Positions 12,401 through 20,253 of a DNA stretch of 64,000 bases are shown piece after piece. The stretch is taken from positions 57,150-121,149 of the forward strand of contig MEDY01000031.1 of NCBI GenBank assembly GCA_001724265.1. The letters are read 5' to 3'. The stretch comes from Rhizaria sp. SCN 62-66. Its lineage: Eukaryota; Rhizaria, unplaced. Below the pieces are notes generated by a model that did no database searches, had not been told where the DNA came from, and saw only the letters and a program-made list of their open reading frames with translations. A program made the translations under genes and the position numbers. Numbering within the stretch: position 1 is the first letter of the stretch; the number at the start of each line of letters is the position of its first letter.

Positions 12401-15400
12401 GCCCGCGCGGGGCACAGCCGGCGTCGCCGCCGCAGCGGTGGGCGAGGTGAAGGGAGCGCCAGGCCAGGCGCCGATCGGTGTCACCGGGGCTGCCACAGAC
12501 TTGGGGCTGACCACCGTAGCATCGGCGTCGCTATTACCGTCTGCTTCGTGGTGACGGCGGCTCGTGAAGACAAGCTCGGCGTCGTCGTCGTCGCTTACCA
12601 CGGCGGACTTGCGCAGCGCGGGGCCACCGACGGGCAGCGCAACCGACTGCAGCGCCGGCGACGACGGCAGAGTGCGGTCCGCGTCGTGCGCGTCGGCAGC
12701 GGCCTCGGTCCAGTCCAGGCTCGCCTCTGCCATGGACAACATGTTCACGTTCGACTGGGAAGCAGCCTGCTGTGGCGGACGCGACGCAGCGGCCAAAGCG
12801 GCGGCAGCGTCCTTGGCCTTCCGGCGCTGCAGCCGGGCTTCCATCTGCCGTACTTGCGCCTGCAGAGCAACCACAGCAGCTGTGGCGGAGGCCGCTCCGG
12901 GCTCTGGCCCGTTAGCAGCAGCCGCGGCGCCAGCGGCCGTGCGGGGGCGCTCGGGCGCCTCGGCGCGGCGGCGGCGACGGCGGTCAAGCCCGGCGGCGGC
13001 GGCCAGCTGCTCCTTCTCGAGCTGCAGCCGTTCGACCTCGTCGGCGGCGCGCGCCAGGGCCGTGGCCAGCGCGGATGACCGGCGGTGCTCGCGCTGCAAC
13101 AGGCGCAGCGCGACGGGGCCGGCCAGCGGGTTCGACAGCAGCATCAGCGACGCGCTCGCGCCGGCAGACTCGACAGCGCCGGCGTTGCTCGCGGCGGAAG
13201 CTGACGCGGGGCGCTGGCGACGGGGCGCGACCACAGACTTGAGCGCCATGTCGGTCACCGCCGTGCTGGGCCGCGCGCCCGCGGGGCCGTAGCTCGCGGC
13301 CACGGTCGCGGTGCGCGCGTCGATGGCCGCGTTGCGGCGCAGCAACGAGCGCAATGAGCGCACGACCTCGCCAGTGGAGCCCTCTTCGGCGGGCGCTTCC
13401 GCGGCCTCGGCCTCGGCGTCGTCGGAGAGTGACACGTCGGACTCGTCGCCGTCGCCGCGCGTGGACAGCGAGTCTGCGTGCGGCAGCGCCAGCGGACCGG
13501 AGCGCAGCATCAGCGGGCGCAGCGCCGAAGTCACCATCGCCTGCACCTGCGCGTGTGTCGGTGTTTGTGGCGCCGCGGCGTCGGTGTGCGCCAGCGGCTG
13601 CGCGGTGGACGTGTGCAGACTGAGGTCGCCGTCCTCCTCGACGTAGCCAGCGGGCGCCTGCACGATCGCAGCGGAGTCGGGCTCCATCGCCATCGTGGCT
13701 GCAGAGGCACTCGCGGCGGACCTGTCCGTGGCGGCCGCACCGGGTGCGAGCGCGTCAACGGGGTCCGCGCCCCACGCGGCGGCCACGCGCACGCCAAGCA
13801 CAACATCGACAAGCTTGCGCTCTTCGGCGGCGCGGCGCTGCCAGGCGCGGGCGCGTGCGGCCGCCGCGTTGGCCGCGCGCTGTTGCTGCGAAAGCGTGCG
13901 CAGCGCCAGCGCGAGGTGGCTCTGCAGCGTCTCGTGCGACAGAACAGGGTCCTCGGAAGACAGAGCGGGCGTGAACGTCGACGTCGCGAACGAGATCGGC
14001 GCGGGGCCGGCGCCAGACGCACCCGAGGCCGCGCGGCCGCTGCTGGGGCGCGAGTGCGCGGGCGTCGCGCGCGCGGGTGTGCGAGCCGACGTGGGCGACG
14101 CGCGCGGACCCACGGCGGGTGAGGGCGTCACGCGCGCGCCACCGCCGCGCAGAGGCGTTGTGGTGCGTGATTTAGTTCCCGTTGCCGTCGCGGTGCGCGC
14201 CGAGGGGCCCGGTGCGGCGCCGGCAGCGGCGGTGCGGCGTGTGGCCGTGGACGGCCGCGTCTCAACACCACTGGTGCCGCGGACACGGACGGGCGAGGTC
14301 AATGAAGCAGTACTGCTGCTACTGTTCAGCGTGCGCGCGGGCTGGCTGCTCGCGGGCGCGACCGATGACGCTGCAGCAAGTGCGGTGGCCAGCGGCACGG
14401 GGCGCACGGCCGAGGCCGACGCCGCGATGGCGATGGCCGGCGCTGGGGCTCCGGGTACGCGCGGCAGTGCGTTTGCGGTGGACGCCGTGGTGGCGTTCTG
14501 GCCCAGCGTGAGATCGCGGCCGGCCCAGTAGAGCTCGCTCGCGAGGGCCTCGTCCGTGCCAGACGGCGCGCCAGCGGAGGCCCCCGCGCCGCCGAGCCGC
14601 CACAGCATCGCAGGCGCGGCCACGGACTCGGGTGCGGACGCCGGGAGAGCGGACGCGTTCACGGCTGTCACATGGGCTAACGTCGGGGTAGATGACGTGG
14701 CCGGCAGCGGCGACGGGGCGCGGTTGACGTTGGCGGCGCGCGTGCGCGGGGTGAGCGGCGCGAGCGTGTTGCGGCCAACCGGCACGCTGGGCGAAAGTGA
14801 GGCGGCGCTGGTCGCGGGCGCCACGGCGGGCGACCCGGGCGCGGGGCTGCGCGCGCGGGCCGCGGACTGGCGCGGCAGCGGCGAGAGCGTGTGGAGCCCG
14901 ACCGGAACGACTCTGGGAGCGACAGGCGCCGCAAGGCTGCTTGCACTGTTGTCAATAGGCGAGTCGTTCGAGTCCGCAACATTGCCGGTGACCACGCCTG
15001 AAGCAGCAGCAGCAGGAGTGGCAGCCGCTTGCGCGGGCACCTGAGCCGCTGTCGGCGACACGTCGTCCGCAGTGAGCATCATGCCGACGGCGACCGTCGC
15101 GGGCGGCTCTTGCGCGAGCACCGCGGCAGCGCCGGCACCGTCGTCGCTGAACTCGAGCGAATGCAGCCGGACGCTGCCGGCGCCGCGGGCCCCGCGTGTG
15201 ACGCTGCCGGGCCGCGACGGGCGTGGGGTCTCGCCGTCCGAGACGGAGCCGCCCGGTGAGCGGCGCGCGCCGCAAGGGGAGATAACCGCGTTCTTGGGTG
15301 AACGCACGGCGGCCACTGCGGAGGAAGCGGGCGCCTCAATCACCTCCAGCGGCTGCAGACGCGTCGGGAGCGCCGCAGACGCCGCTGTGAGCGGCTGCAG

Positions 15401-18295
15401 CGCGGGCGCAGACGCGGACACAAACGCGGGCGCGGGCGCGGGCGTGGACGTTGCAGCGGCAGCGTGGGGAGCAGTGCGCGTCGCGGATGCGGGGCTGGGC
15501 TCAGCCTCAGCAAAGTCGTTGTCGCCGTATCCGTCGCCGTCGTCGCCGCGCGAGCCCGAATCGTCGCCGGCGCCGGAGAGCTCGCTGCTGGTGGCGTCGT
15601 TCTGGCTCAGCAGCCCCACGTCGTGGTGGTGGTTATGGTGATGATGGTGGTGGTGGGGGGGATGGAGTAGCGGATGCCCCTCGACCCGCGAGAGACTGTG
15701 GCCGTGCGTCAGCGTGCCTGGCGACAGCAACGACCCGCCAGGTGTTGTAGTTCCAGCGCCAGCGTCGGCATTGGCGCCGGAGCTGGAGCCGGAGACCTCA
15801 CCCATGGCCACGTGCGGCACGATCAGCGCCTGCAGCGCCGACGCAGACGGACTGGGGTTGTCGGCCCCCGTGGCACCGGTCGCGAGCGTGCCTGTGGACG
15901 GCGCGCTGCTACCGTCGAGGGAACCCAACTGCGACGCGTCGACCGTCTCTGACATCGTTGCCGTGGTCGCAGTGCGGGCCGGCGCCGCGGCGGAAGCCTG
16001 CGCAGCCGCAGAGGCCTGCGCCGCGGCCCTCACAGCGGGCACGCGGCCGACTGCCACTGCGGGCGCGGCGAAATTGATGGCCGCGACTGCGGAGCGACTG
16101 GCGCTGCCATCGCTGCCAGTGTCCGCGGGACCCGTCGGCGCCGCGGCGGGCAGGCGCGCCGGCGCGCCCTCGGACTCGGCGGCGCCGGTCGTCGCAGCGG
16201 CGGGCATGGTGGCGTCGGCAGCAGCGGCGGCCTGTGCGGGCGCGCGCGTGGGCGAGAAGCCCGGGATCATGCTGATCTGCGCGCGGCGCTGCGGCGTGCG
16301 CGCGTTAGCATTGGCGTTGGCATTAGGCGCGGCGGGCGAGCCCCCCGCAGCGGCCGTTGCCGGGACAGTGTACGCAGCGAACGCCGCCGCAGCGGGCGCG
16401 GGCGCACCGGCGGCGGCGTTGGACGTGGGCGACGGGAAGGGCGACGCGTCGCGCTGCGGGGAAGCCACGGGCTGCGACACGTGCGGCGTTGGGGCCGGCA
16501 CGGTGAGGTCGGGCGGTGCGTAGTCGACCGAGCCCGTAGCAGCGGCGGCGGTAGACGAAGACGAAGACGACGCGGAGGATGAGGAGACAAAGGACGCGGC
16601 GTACGGCGTGGGGACGTACCCCGGGTAGCCGTGCGCGGTCGTGACGTGCATGTTCGCGTGGCCCGGGGCGACCGAGGGCGCGACTGAGTGCCCGATTGAC
16701 GTCACGAATGAAAAGCGCGAGGTCGACGCGTCCGACGGCGCCGGGCTCGCGAACATGTCGTAGCGCCCGTTGTGCATGCTGTGCGAGCCCTGCGGTGGCG
16801 CCAGCGCGTCGACACCGGGCGTCGCAGTCGCCGCCGAATGGCCGCTCACGTTTACGCCGGACGTGCTGAAGTAGCCTGGGGTCGAGGTCGCGGAGCTGTA
16901 GTCCGGGACTGAGGCCGAGCCGGAGTGCGCTGCCGTCGCGGCGGCCGCGGCAGCGGCGGCGGCGGCGGCGACGGCGGCGGAGCCAAAGGGTGGGAGTGCA
17001 GTGTCGATGGTCACAGGCAGCATGCGCAGGCTCGACCGCCGGTTCGCGGCCGTGGCCACCGCGGTCACCGCCGCGCCCATAGCCGTTTGCGCGGTGGCGG
17101 TCGGGTGCGCCGCGTGGTGCGCGGTGTGCGCAGATGCAGTTGACGTGGGCGGCAGCGCGGACCCGTGGCCGGAGCCGGAGCCGGACCCGTGGCTGGAGCT
17201 GGTGACAGAGCCCGCGCTGTGGCCGGCAGCGCTGCTGATCGCGGAGCCCAGCGCGGGCCCCGCGCTGGCTGCGATCCCCGTAAATGCGCTGTGCGGCAGC
17301 GCGTGCGTGTGCACGTTCACGTGCGGCGATGCCGGTGAGGGCGTCTGGAACGGCGGTGCGGTGGGGGCGGGCGAGGACTCTGAGAAGCCGTCGAAGAAGT
17401 GGTCAATCTGCGCCGCTTCGGCCTTGGCGGCAGCCGCGGCGACGTCGTCCGCAACCGAGGCCGACGACGGGCGCTTGCGCGGGGACGCGGCCTCGACGGC
17501 GGTGCCCGCGGCCAATGCGGAGGGGGCGAGGACGATGGGCGGCGCGAGCGCGGACGTCGTAGAGACTGTGGAGAGCTTCACGACCGCAGGCGCTGGGCTG
17601 GCGCCCGTCAGCGACGCGCTGGTCGACGGCGGGACGGAGAGCGTGGCCGAGACCGACGGCCGGCCGCGCGGCGACGCGAGCCCGCCCAGCGCGTTCTTAG
17701 AGCCCAGTGCGCCGAGGGCCGCCAGCGCGGACTCGTTGAGCACGGGTGCCGCGGTGGCGGACGTGCCGGGCTGCACGGGGAGTCTGCCATCGGTCACCGG
17801 GGCCGCGGTGGCGGCTCTAAGGTCGCTCAGCGCGCCAGGCGCTGAGGCCTCAGTGGACGCGGCAGTGAGGACGTCGGGCGGAAGCGAGAAACCACCGCGC
17901 GCGATGGGCGGGACCTGTGACACGCTGGCGCTGGTGGGATGTGTGAGACCCGCGCGCGGGGGCTCCTCGGAGGACTCGGAGAGAGCGCTGTTGTCGTCGT
18001 CGAAATCGTCGAAAAAGCCGTCGTCGTCGTCGTCGTCGTCCAGGGGCGTCATCTCGGCCTTTGAGATAGGTTTGACGCCGCCGACGGGCACGCCGGGCAG
18101 CTGCGCAACGCCCGGCAGCGTGTTAACGGGGGCTGCAGTAGGCGCAGGTGCGGTGTAAGTAGTTGCGAGCGGTAGCGCGAAAGGGTTGCTCGACAAGCCG
18201 ACGGCGGGCGGTGCCGTTGCGGCTGCGGTGCTGGCCAGAGGAGGCGACGGTGAAGTGCGCAACCACGCGGGCTGCGAGTCGGAGGCGCGGCTCAT
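3437..18295 (-). CDS. Giant low-complexity protein with about thirty 24-residue helical repeats
   Basis: One uninterrupted reading frame of about 4,952 codons ends in TAA. The ATG at 18295 is chosen because the frame extends upstream only to a TTG at 18328. Residues 1-1400 are Ala/Ser/Pro/Gly-rich with a His run near residue 885. Between about residues 1450 and 2170 there are several heptad-like Arg/Glu/Leu/Gln stretches that look like coiled coil, interspersed with acidic tracts. Residues ~2660-3430 hold a tandem array with consensus LQxRAxxLVxxALxEI plus a variable linker. A detached copy lies at 7628-7690. The C-terminal ~1,000 residues alternate Ala-rich filler with more ordinary, hydrophobic segments (forward 5800-6250 and 4400-4720). 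I recognise no catalytic domain. The layout suggests a scaffold or cytoskeleton-associated protein, but that is only inference. No introns are needed, unlike most neighbours. Confidence 0.85.
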   Translation of the reverse strand: MSRASDSQPAWLRTSPSPPLASTAAATAPPAVGLSSNPFALPLATTYTAPAPTAAPVNTLPGVAQLPGVPVGGVKPISKAEMTPLDDDDDDDGFFDDFDDDNSALSESSEEPPRAGLTHPTSASVSQVPPIARGGFSLPPDVLTAASTEASAPGALSDLRAATAAPVTDGRLPVQPGTSATAAPVLNESALAALGALGSKNALGGLASPRGRPSVSATLSVPPSTSASLTGASPAPAVVKLSTVSTTSALAPPIVLAPSALAAGTAVEAASPRKRPSSASVADDVAAAAAKAEAAQIDHFFDGFSESSPAPTAPPFQTPSPASPHVNVHTHALPHSAFTGIAASAGPALGSAISSAAGHSAGSVTSSSHGSGSGSGHGSALPPTSTASAHTAHHAAHPTATAQTAMGAAVTAVATAANRRSSLRMLPVTIDTALPPFGSAAVAAAAAAAAAAATAAHSGSASVPDYSSATSTPGYFSTSGVNVSGHSAATATPGVDALAPPQGSHSMHNGRYDMFASPAPSDASTSRFSFVTSIGHSVAPSVAPGHANMHVTTAHGYPGYVPTPYAASFVSSSSASSSSSSTAAAATGSVDYAPPDLTVPAPTPHVSQPVASPQRDASPFPSPTSNAAAGAPAPAAAAFAAYTVPATAAAGGSPAAPNANANANARTPQRRAQISMIPGFSPTRAPAQAAAAADATMPAAATTGAAESEGAPARLPAAAPTGPADTGSDGSASRSAVAAINFAAPAVAVGRVPAVRAAAQASAAAQASAAAPARTATTATMSETVDASQLGSLDGSSAPSTGTLATGATGADNPSPSASALQALIVPHVAMGEVSGSSSGANADAGAGTTTPGGSLLSPGTLTHGHSLSRVEGHPLLHPPHHHHHHHNHHHDVGLLSQNDATSSELSGAGDDSGSRGDDGDGYGDNDFAEAEPSPASATRTAPHAAAATSTPAPAPAFVSASAPALQPLTAASAALPTRLQPLEVIEAPASSAVAAVRSPKNAVISPCGARRSPGGSVSDGETPRPSRPGSVTRGARGAGSVRLHSLEFSDDGAGAAAVLAQEPPATVAVGMMLTADDVSPTAAQVPAQAAATPAAAASGVVTGNVADSNDSPIDNSASSLAAPVAPRVVPVGLHTLSPLPRQSAARARSPAPGSPAVAPATSAASLSPSVPVGRNTLAPLTPRTRAANVNRAPSPLPATSSTPTLAHVTAVNASALPASAPESVAAPAMLWRLGGAGASAGAPSGTDEALASELYWAGRDLTLGQNATTASTANALPRVPGAPAPAIAIAASASAVRPVPLATALAAASSVAPASSQPARTLNSSSSTASLTSPVRVRGTSGVETRPSTATRRTAAAGAAPGPSARTATATGTKSRTTTPLRGGGARVTPSPAVGPRASPTSARTPARATPAHSRPSSGRAASGASGAGPAPISFATSTFTPALSSEDPVLSHETLQSHLALALRTLSQQQRAANAAAARARAWQRRAAEERKLVDVVLGVRVAAAWGADPVDALAPGAAATDRSAASASAATMAMEPDSAAIVQAPAGYVEEDGDLSLHTSTAQPLAHTDAAAPQTPTHAQVQAMVTSALRPLMLRSGPLALPHADSLSTRGDGDESDVSLSDDAEAEAAEAPAEEGSTGEVVRSLRSLLRRNAAIDARTATVAASYGPAGARPSTAVTDMALKSVVAPRRQRPASASAASNAGAVESAGASASLMLLSNPLAGPVALRLLQREHRRSSALATALARAADEVERLQLEKEQLAAAAGLDRRRRRRAEAPERPRTAAGAAAAANGPEPGAASATAAVVALQAQVRQMEARLQRRKAKDAAAALAAASRPPQQAASQSNVNMLSMAEASLDWTEAAADAHDADRTLPSSPALQSVALPVGGPALRKSAVVSDDDDAELVFTSRRHHEADGNSDADATVVSPKSVAAPVTPIGAWPGAPFTSPTAAAATPAVPRAGEIPDATDDEFLTTSDEDSDDDADDEEEARVLIRDFALLARHAEAGVSGASPAASANLDEYSIQPSASAAAQAAAAAAVAAAHLGEADDDGADDDIASLSQLLHDSELHVNGSASASLTSPSRAGMLPPLRSTPVPTPRRAVATPDVATPLRMPTERANKLKPLTPTEAPVSATLAANTGSAAASSASPVQAPEAHALKSRCVALEATVARLRKQLRKATVKGAQARVELKLATGQLDASVAHLSTADSNQASDRLRDSGARGGSSGDEDGHENSDGYSELMFTEDEKEDDDTNKPYVDPMAALAARSEPVSLEAAAAPAAVAEPEDDMYDESMLVPYNTALGAQSLSADATSLPTSDPMLSGAPVLASLAPVFSNERSSGQSTNIVLSPARSPEITVTSPTTTAAGPLPLRSLPQSQSHVPSRTPSVVPPASISGSASLSARSPAPSNFFNADAARSGDDEDAHDLQIPVQQLQLQSTSSAVPSSAVGPWGDWTSASAAAANAAADAREMESKRTSQTPQSVAQRPQTEDGQVEFGASSPVVVVPGLVSPANSVPMLSPYVSGQSPTGPLNAQSPPLLPHASSLSSMPRSPSSLCSVPSLRAVSGQHSQASSIHCQLLAEADHFDEVRARNRSRLGTASDTPSGSPPSQPTSPDMIRHSISHGSHPPLPPAAALSPVRVTLSAIPSVPSVAAQSDLQTRASQLVAAALAQLHTATNVTSDAQVVTAATVEFADRPAASRAIADLQARAAGLRARAAALSSGNSAAGTRAPPSVVSAGTEKISVAPAPPSSGPVDLQTRAAGLVQAAKAEIEHERKTADLQARAAKLVAAALRDITVMQARSKSRYSEPTGLQARAEVLVRAALTEIDFARPIGDIYSRPEELVQSALDATPVSASDDDLQSRAKVLVQHALDSALTAKKTVALQSRAADLVQSALADIATAQATESLQTRAMVLRESAMAEIKADHARTSLQTRARELVNAALADIERAEVESLQARARTLVNSALMEINIDESTSSLQSRATSLVHAALNEISNEEPISSLQLRATKLVEAALADLESDKKIVSLQSRAAVLVKAALASPHDDGGTSSLQARANMLVQAALAEISNSGVTSALQTRAAALMRTVLDELNHDATVNSLQSRAAVLVQLALSEIESGDMSSSMQSRASKLVQAALAEIQESEKSVSLQSRAANLVHAALSEVKDNKKLPLQERASELVQAALAEIETDNVTVLLQTRATTLVQVAPAEINVGNVTSSLQSRAGNLVTAALAEIQTSNMISSLQTRATQLVQDALTDLKNADATASLQFRAAKLARAALDVLHHCDATASLQTRATKLVQAALAEIDNEPSSALQMRAAILVQAVLAELNHSAAVASLQSRAAVLVQSALAEINMSDAIVSLQKRAATLVQPALSNIKHDEAKSTLQSRAAKLVQAALAEIEGKDSTALLQSRAANLVNSALIEINISAAQTPTVITLTASAVQPAARDFDFSLRHIGSNCSDLSDKSINKDGATVGAMQTPSTQDLARSTSVSVVSSSASAASAPLMSREARARALAVATLVASEASTGNTPTRVQRELQNRAAALVVDAIGRLDAERADQQIESSRTAAGSDYLSPPVPAMRVVSAPLRNTAAKLSPSVAPMTVSSPVESTLGHGAGSLAMRTEHPLAQTPQSLAPSQEGPTSEAASHVSFDEAASCPTSGSGTALLLDISEQQPKQTAIVVEAAPVAPVPAADGVTIDANGLYYLTPIIECDAERSMQNTAESKSAPKVSAATTSASITPVKAVPSNDVSASSPEQVSTSRARLQELQAQYNQRAMSSSEDNNSLSGERSDDECSPNAENGADATPLAPAVAPVVMIAESNAEPGSPGPRPSTSTAPPLGRFVSMLEDDADAEPEDDGDAVARILGSSPRMIATGNTDTSARPSRTSGDGRSSTAAVEAAAAAALMSPLTGPDGDDDLFPHSKPVAMFGSFATAATAGASAAEPALDANGLPVMTPAMLEPLVVVPTGDSAASEQSKVRSPVAARTGAAGAVSAVPVGPSAPAPAAAPAAPAARYLSLARRLRVVIQRPNSICASILSAETALEGGLQWSKEITTPGHTAPRAHASAGPDPAGPERLLGFTQPEMAGVQLLPSRRVPVAAAPSILYGTIVSTVPQRADGVVAAGSPLPHSPLLVLWAKDPQTKAYAAHTYTEWLRDAGAFALGKDVPMFGANAGAAAATRCKMGLFGSNAMPPTSPVAPTGNSSPVPAPSASPAGVFASFVSPLSFAQVIEDIDRSHAVPNVALPAGQSAASVGDDVAQVQAASMSDLEAATGVSGILSALDLLWGEAITQAAALTGAVSPRPSVANGGLSARANRSTAPRDMFPSQQQAAIAAAAATLAGSGSTLAPPAASSAAGLALSRAGTPARAMSPVPLRPFSPQSSSPGIDGTPAPLTSPRAALGLGLSPRSHMLTSPSPAVSTVQALSLDAGAAPSVASAASQAPLQTVSSPTQGPSRAPLSPSGFTLKASGKSDATQKEQFLTAPQATAAPAPSTTPAPNTAPAPATTPAPALISNMAAPRSRWPPVVPLMEPSRLLSLLRLLCGALHAHSFKFAVYDVAAAAGATGDASAASVTDRDLVASANITLLTLLAPFIAGMLGVSLRALCVLADAEASGHVLALKDLYLGADSDYPPSFGAAAGSSGHGASASNGGPTASPFATAALSSLGHPMADPKAARWLEDLLADVLAPGGPGTQTALLAPASNDVVSRCASPSVHRRLSATGIPSPHSSPRAAASGIPGASLGASAAANAASGGANSLLAATGAAQSSASLRINGAPTVNGQPVAAASPPLAAACDSSCIVACDPAVDGIAFAHALGQAQTLHSVINALTHGDGDTGNDADSVPIPPALQEAAAALRGRIAQPRLLSWTSLFARGGIGLPLRLRFPLARAERSRGPEALARGHTVSEDAQMEVVIEDTLARIERSLLTVTPDGALTLPSHLLSPTG
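8005..10320 (-). repeat. Tandem array of about thirty 72-bp (24-residue) coding repeats
   Basis: I count 30 successive units in the translation, the strongest with exact 24-residue spacing. The first few, at the high-coordinate end, are spaced irregularly and are more diverged. Invariant features are LQ, then RA, then LV, then AL, followed by an acidic residue and Ile or Leu. This is an i/i+3/i+4 pattern of an amphipathic helix, with a variable 7-8 residue linker rich in Asn, Asp, Ser and Thr. Codon-level divergence between units shows the array is old and maintained at protein level. Confidence 0.9.
15624..15656 (-). repeat. Histidine-codon run in the giant gene
   Basis: The minus strand reads almost entirely as CAC/CAT codons, giving a run of about twelve His residues broken by one Asn. 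It is a coding microsatellite within the disordered N-terminal third. Confidence 0.8.
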
Positions 18296-19088
18296 GCGGG
18301 TATACGAGTGTGCGCAGGGTTGACGCAAGCGTCAAAGCTGAGTGCGCGCGGTGATTGGTTCTTCAAGTTATCCTTTGACGCGTATACAGTGCGAAGTCTC
18401 TAAACCAGGGAGAGGAGGCCCAGCCTGCTTGATCAAACTGAGGGAAACGAGTGCATGGAGGAAGAAGGTAGTGGGTAAACAAGTCAGAAATGCGTGACAT
18501 CTATAAAATAATAATTATCAGGTCGAAATGCCTCGGTTTAATCGTCACAGCTTATTTGGGTACGGGTGTGGAGGCAATCTGGAATTGGTCTCGCAGCCAC
18601 GCCTGAATAAAAAAACAGGTGAATTCCAGCGTGTCAACGCGCGTTATGTGTACAGCATAGTGCGGTCCTAGATGTGTCAGCATATTGCATTTCGGATATT
18701 TTAATTACAATTCTCTTCTAAGTGAGGCCACGCTTACATATGAACAAAAACGTGACTGGGCTGTTTGTGTTGTGGGCACAATCCTTCCCCAAAACTTGCG
18801 TTCGCAAAAAAGTCGAGCGAAGAAAACAAAAAAGAGCGAACGACGAGGACGAAGTGCGGGGCCTGATTGCGGGGAAGGATACTGCTGTCACTGAACAGTC
18901 GTTAAACGTGCTCGCTTATTTTCTTGGTTGCATGGTCACTTTGCCATATGAATATGCATTTGTATCCCGTTCAAAACATACGCTTTTACTCCGTCATGTA
19001 CATTCTTGAAACACTGCGTTTCCTCACTTTAATGCGTCGTGCCGCCTAACTTTTACGCGTTTTTGCGCTCTATAGCTTCATCTCCAAG
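18296..19088. other. Divergent intergenic region
   Basis: About 790 bp separate the starts of the giant gene (-) and the CAAX-box gene (+). The region is AT-rich. The short ORFs around 18685-19009 lack the GC-rich third positions of real genes here. A pyrimidine tract ending in TAG lies 13 bp before the ATG at 19089 and could be a 3' splice site. Confidence 0.5.
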
Positions 19089-19859
19089 ATGTCCCAAATC
19101 CCCATCGGCGCTGCCGTCAAGACCTCCTTCGGCTCGGGTCACGTCACCGAGTACAACGAGACCACCAAGATGTACACGATCGAGCTTGCCTCCTGGGTGC
19201 TCTCTGGCAACTCGCGCGTCTTCGTCTACTCGCCCTTCGACAGCATCACTTTCACCCCCCTGCCCACCGCTGAGGAGGCCGCTGAGATGTCCCCTACCGA
19301 GGAGCCCCGCCAGGTTGCTGAGGACGTGCCCGCTGCGACCTCCGTCATCCATGAGCAGAAGATCGCCACCGGCACCGCCGTCAAGGTTGGCACCTTCGGC
19401 CCCGCCAAGGTCGTCGCTTTCGCGGCTCACACCGGCATCTACGAGGTCGTTTTCACCAAGTGGGTCCTCTCCAACGGCCAGACCGCGCACGCGTTTGTCA
19501 CTGGCAACAACCTCACCGTCTGCGACGAGAAGGAGTGCACCGCCGCCACCGCGTCCGCTGTTCCTGCCTGCGAGGGCAAGAAGGAGTGCGACGCCGCTGC
19601 AAAGAAGGAGTGCGACGGCAAGAAGCCCTGCGATGCCGAGGCCAAGAAGGAGTGCGACGGCAAGAAGGAGTGCGACGGCAAGAAGGCCGAGGAGCCCAAG
19701 AAGGAGTGCGAGGCCAAGAAGGCTGAGGAGCCCGAGGCTGTTGCCGTCGCGGCCGAGGCCGAGACCCAGCCCGAGGAGAAGAAGGCCGAGGAGAAGAAGG
19801 CCGAGGAGCCCAAGCCCTCCGCTTCCGCTGAGAACAAGGCCTGCTGCATTGTTATGTAA
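19089..19859 (+). CDS. CAAX-box protein with two small beta-barrel-like repeats and a Lys/Cys-rich region
   Basis: A 256-residue protein. Residues ~7-57 and ~94-143 are two copies of one domain: G-x-x-V-x-T-x-x-G-x-(G/A)-x-V, then a Tyr-x-(I/V) strand, then WVLS. It resembles a small SH3/KOW-like barrel, which is inference. Residues ~147-205 contain repeated KKECDGKK-type units with evenly spaced Cys, followed by KAEE-rich repeats. The protein ends in CCIVM, a CaaX box whose final Met favours farnesylation, preceded by a Cys that could be palmitoylated. Membrane attachment is therefore likely. Codon choice is strongly biased (AAG, GAG, GCC), suggesting high expression. I do not recognise the family and the function is unknown. 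Confidence 0.8.
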   Translation: MSQIPIGAAVKTSFGSGHVTEYNETTKMYTIELASWVLSGNSRVFVYSPFDSITFTPLPTAEEAAEMSPTEEPRQVAEDVPAATSVIHEQKIATGTAVKVGTFGPAKVVAFAAHTGIYEVVFTKWVLSNGQTAHAFVTGNNLTVCDEKECTAATASAVPACEGKKECDAAAKKECDGKKPCDAEAKKECDGKKECDGKKAEEPKKECEAKKAEEPEAVAVAAEAETQPEEKKAEEKKAEEPKPSASAENKACCIVM

Positions 19860-20253
19860 GTTGTTGACGACATCTCTGTTGTCCTCTTTTCTTATGTGCT
19901 GCTGCCGCCTCTGACTGTTTGATTGATTGATGTTAACACGTGTATTATGTCCACAGTGTCACCAATTCTGTAAGGGATGATTCTAAATACATTTGTATTA
20001 TTAAGTACACCAACCAAACGTCTTACTCCCCTCTGCCAGACTCGGGTGTCTCGTACGACAGAATATCTGGTTGGTCCTGCTGACCTGTTGCGGATCTGTC
20101 ATCTCAACTCACGAAAACATGTTGCTTGTGCTCAAGGATCCGTCTATGGCATTGATTTAGTAAGTCTCGTTTCATAATACTTATTATATGCATTTTCCCT
20201 TAATAATACTTTCTGAACCTTCTTTTTGTGCTTAGACGCAGCTTTCTTTTTGA
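19860..20253. other. Intergenic region with possible 5' UTR intron
   Basis: This 394-bp AT-rich spacer separates tandem genes. A GTACGA donor-like site at 20053 and a pyrimidine-rich stretch ending in TTAG at about 20236 could bound a 5' UTR intron of the downstream gene. An in-frame TGA directly precedes the ATG at 20254, so no coding exon is added. Confidence 0.35.

Noticed and set aside
18296-18328. N-terminal extension of the giant protein to a TTG
   Set aside because: TTG is not a normal eukaryotic start; the ATG at 18295 is used.
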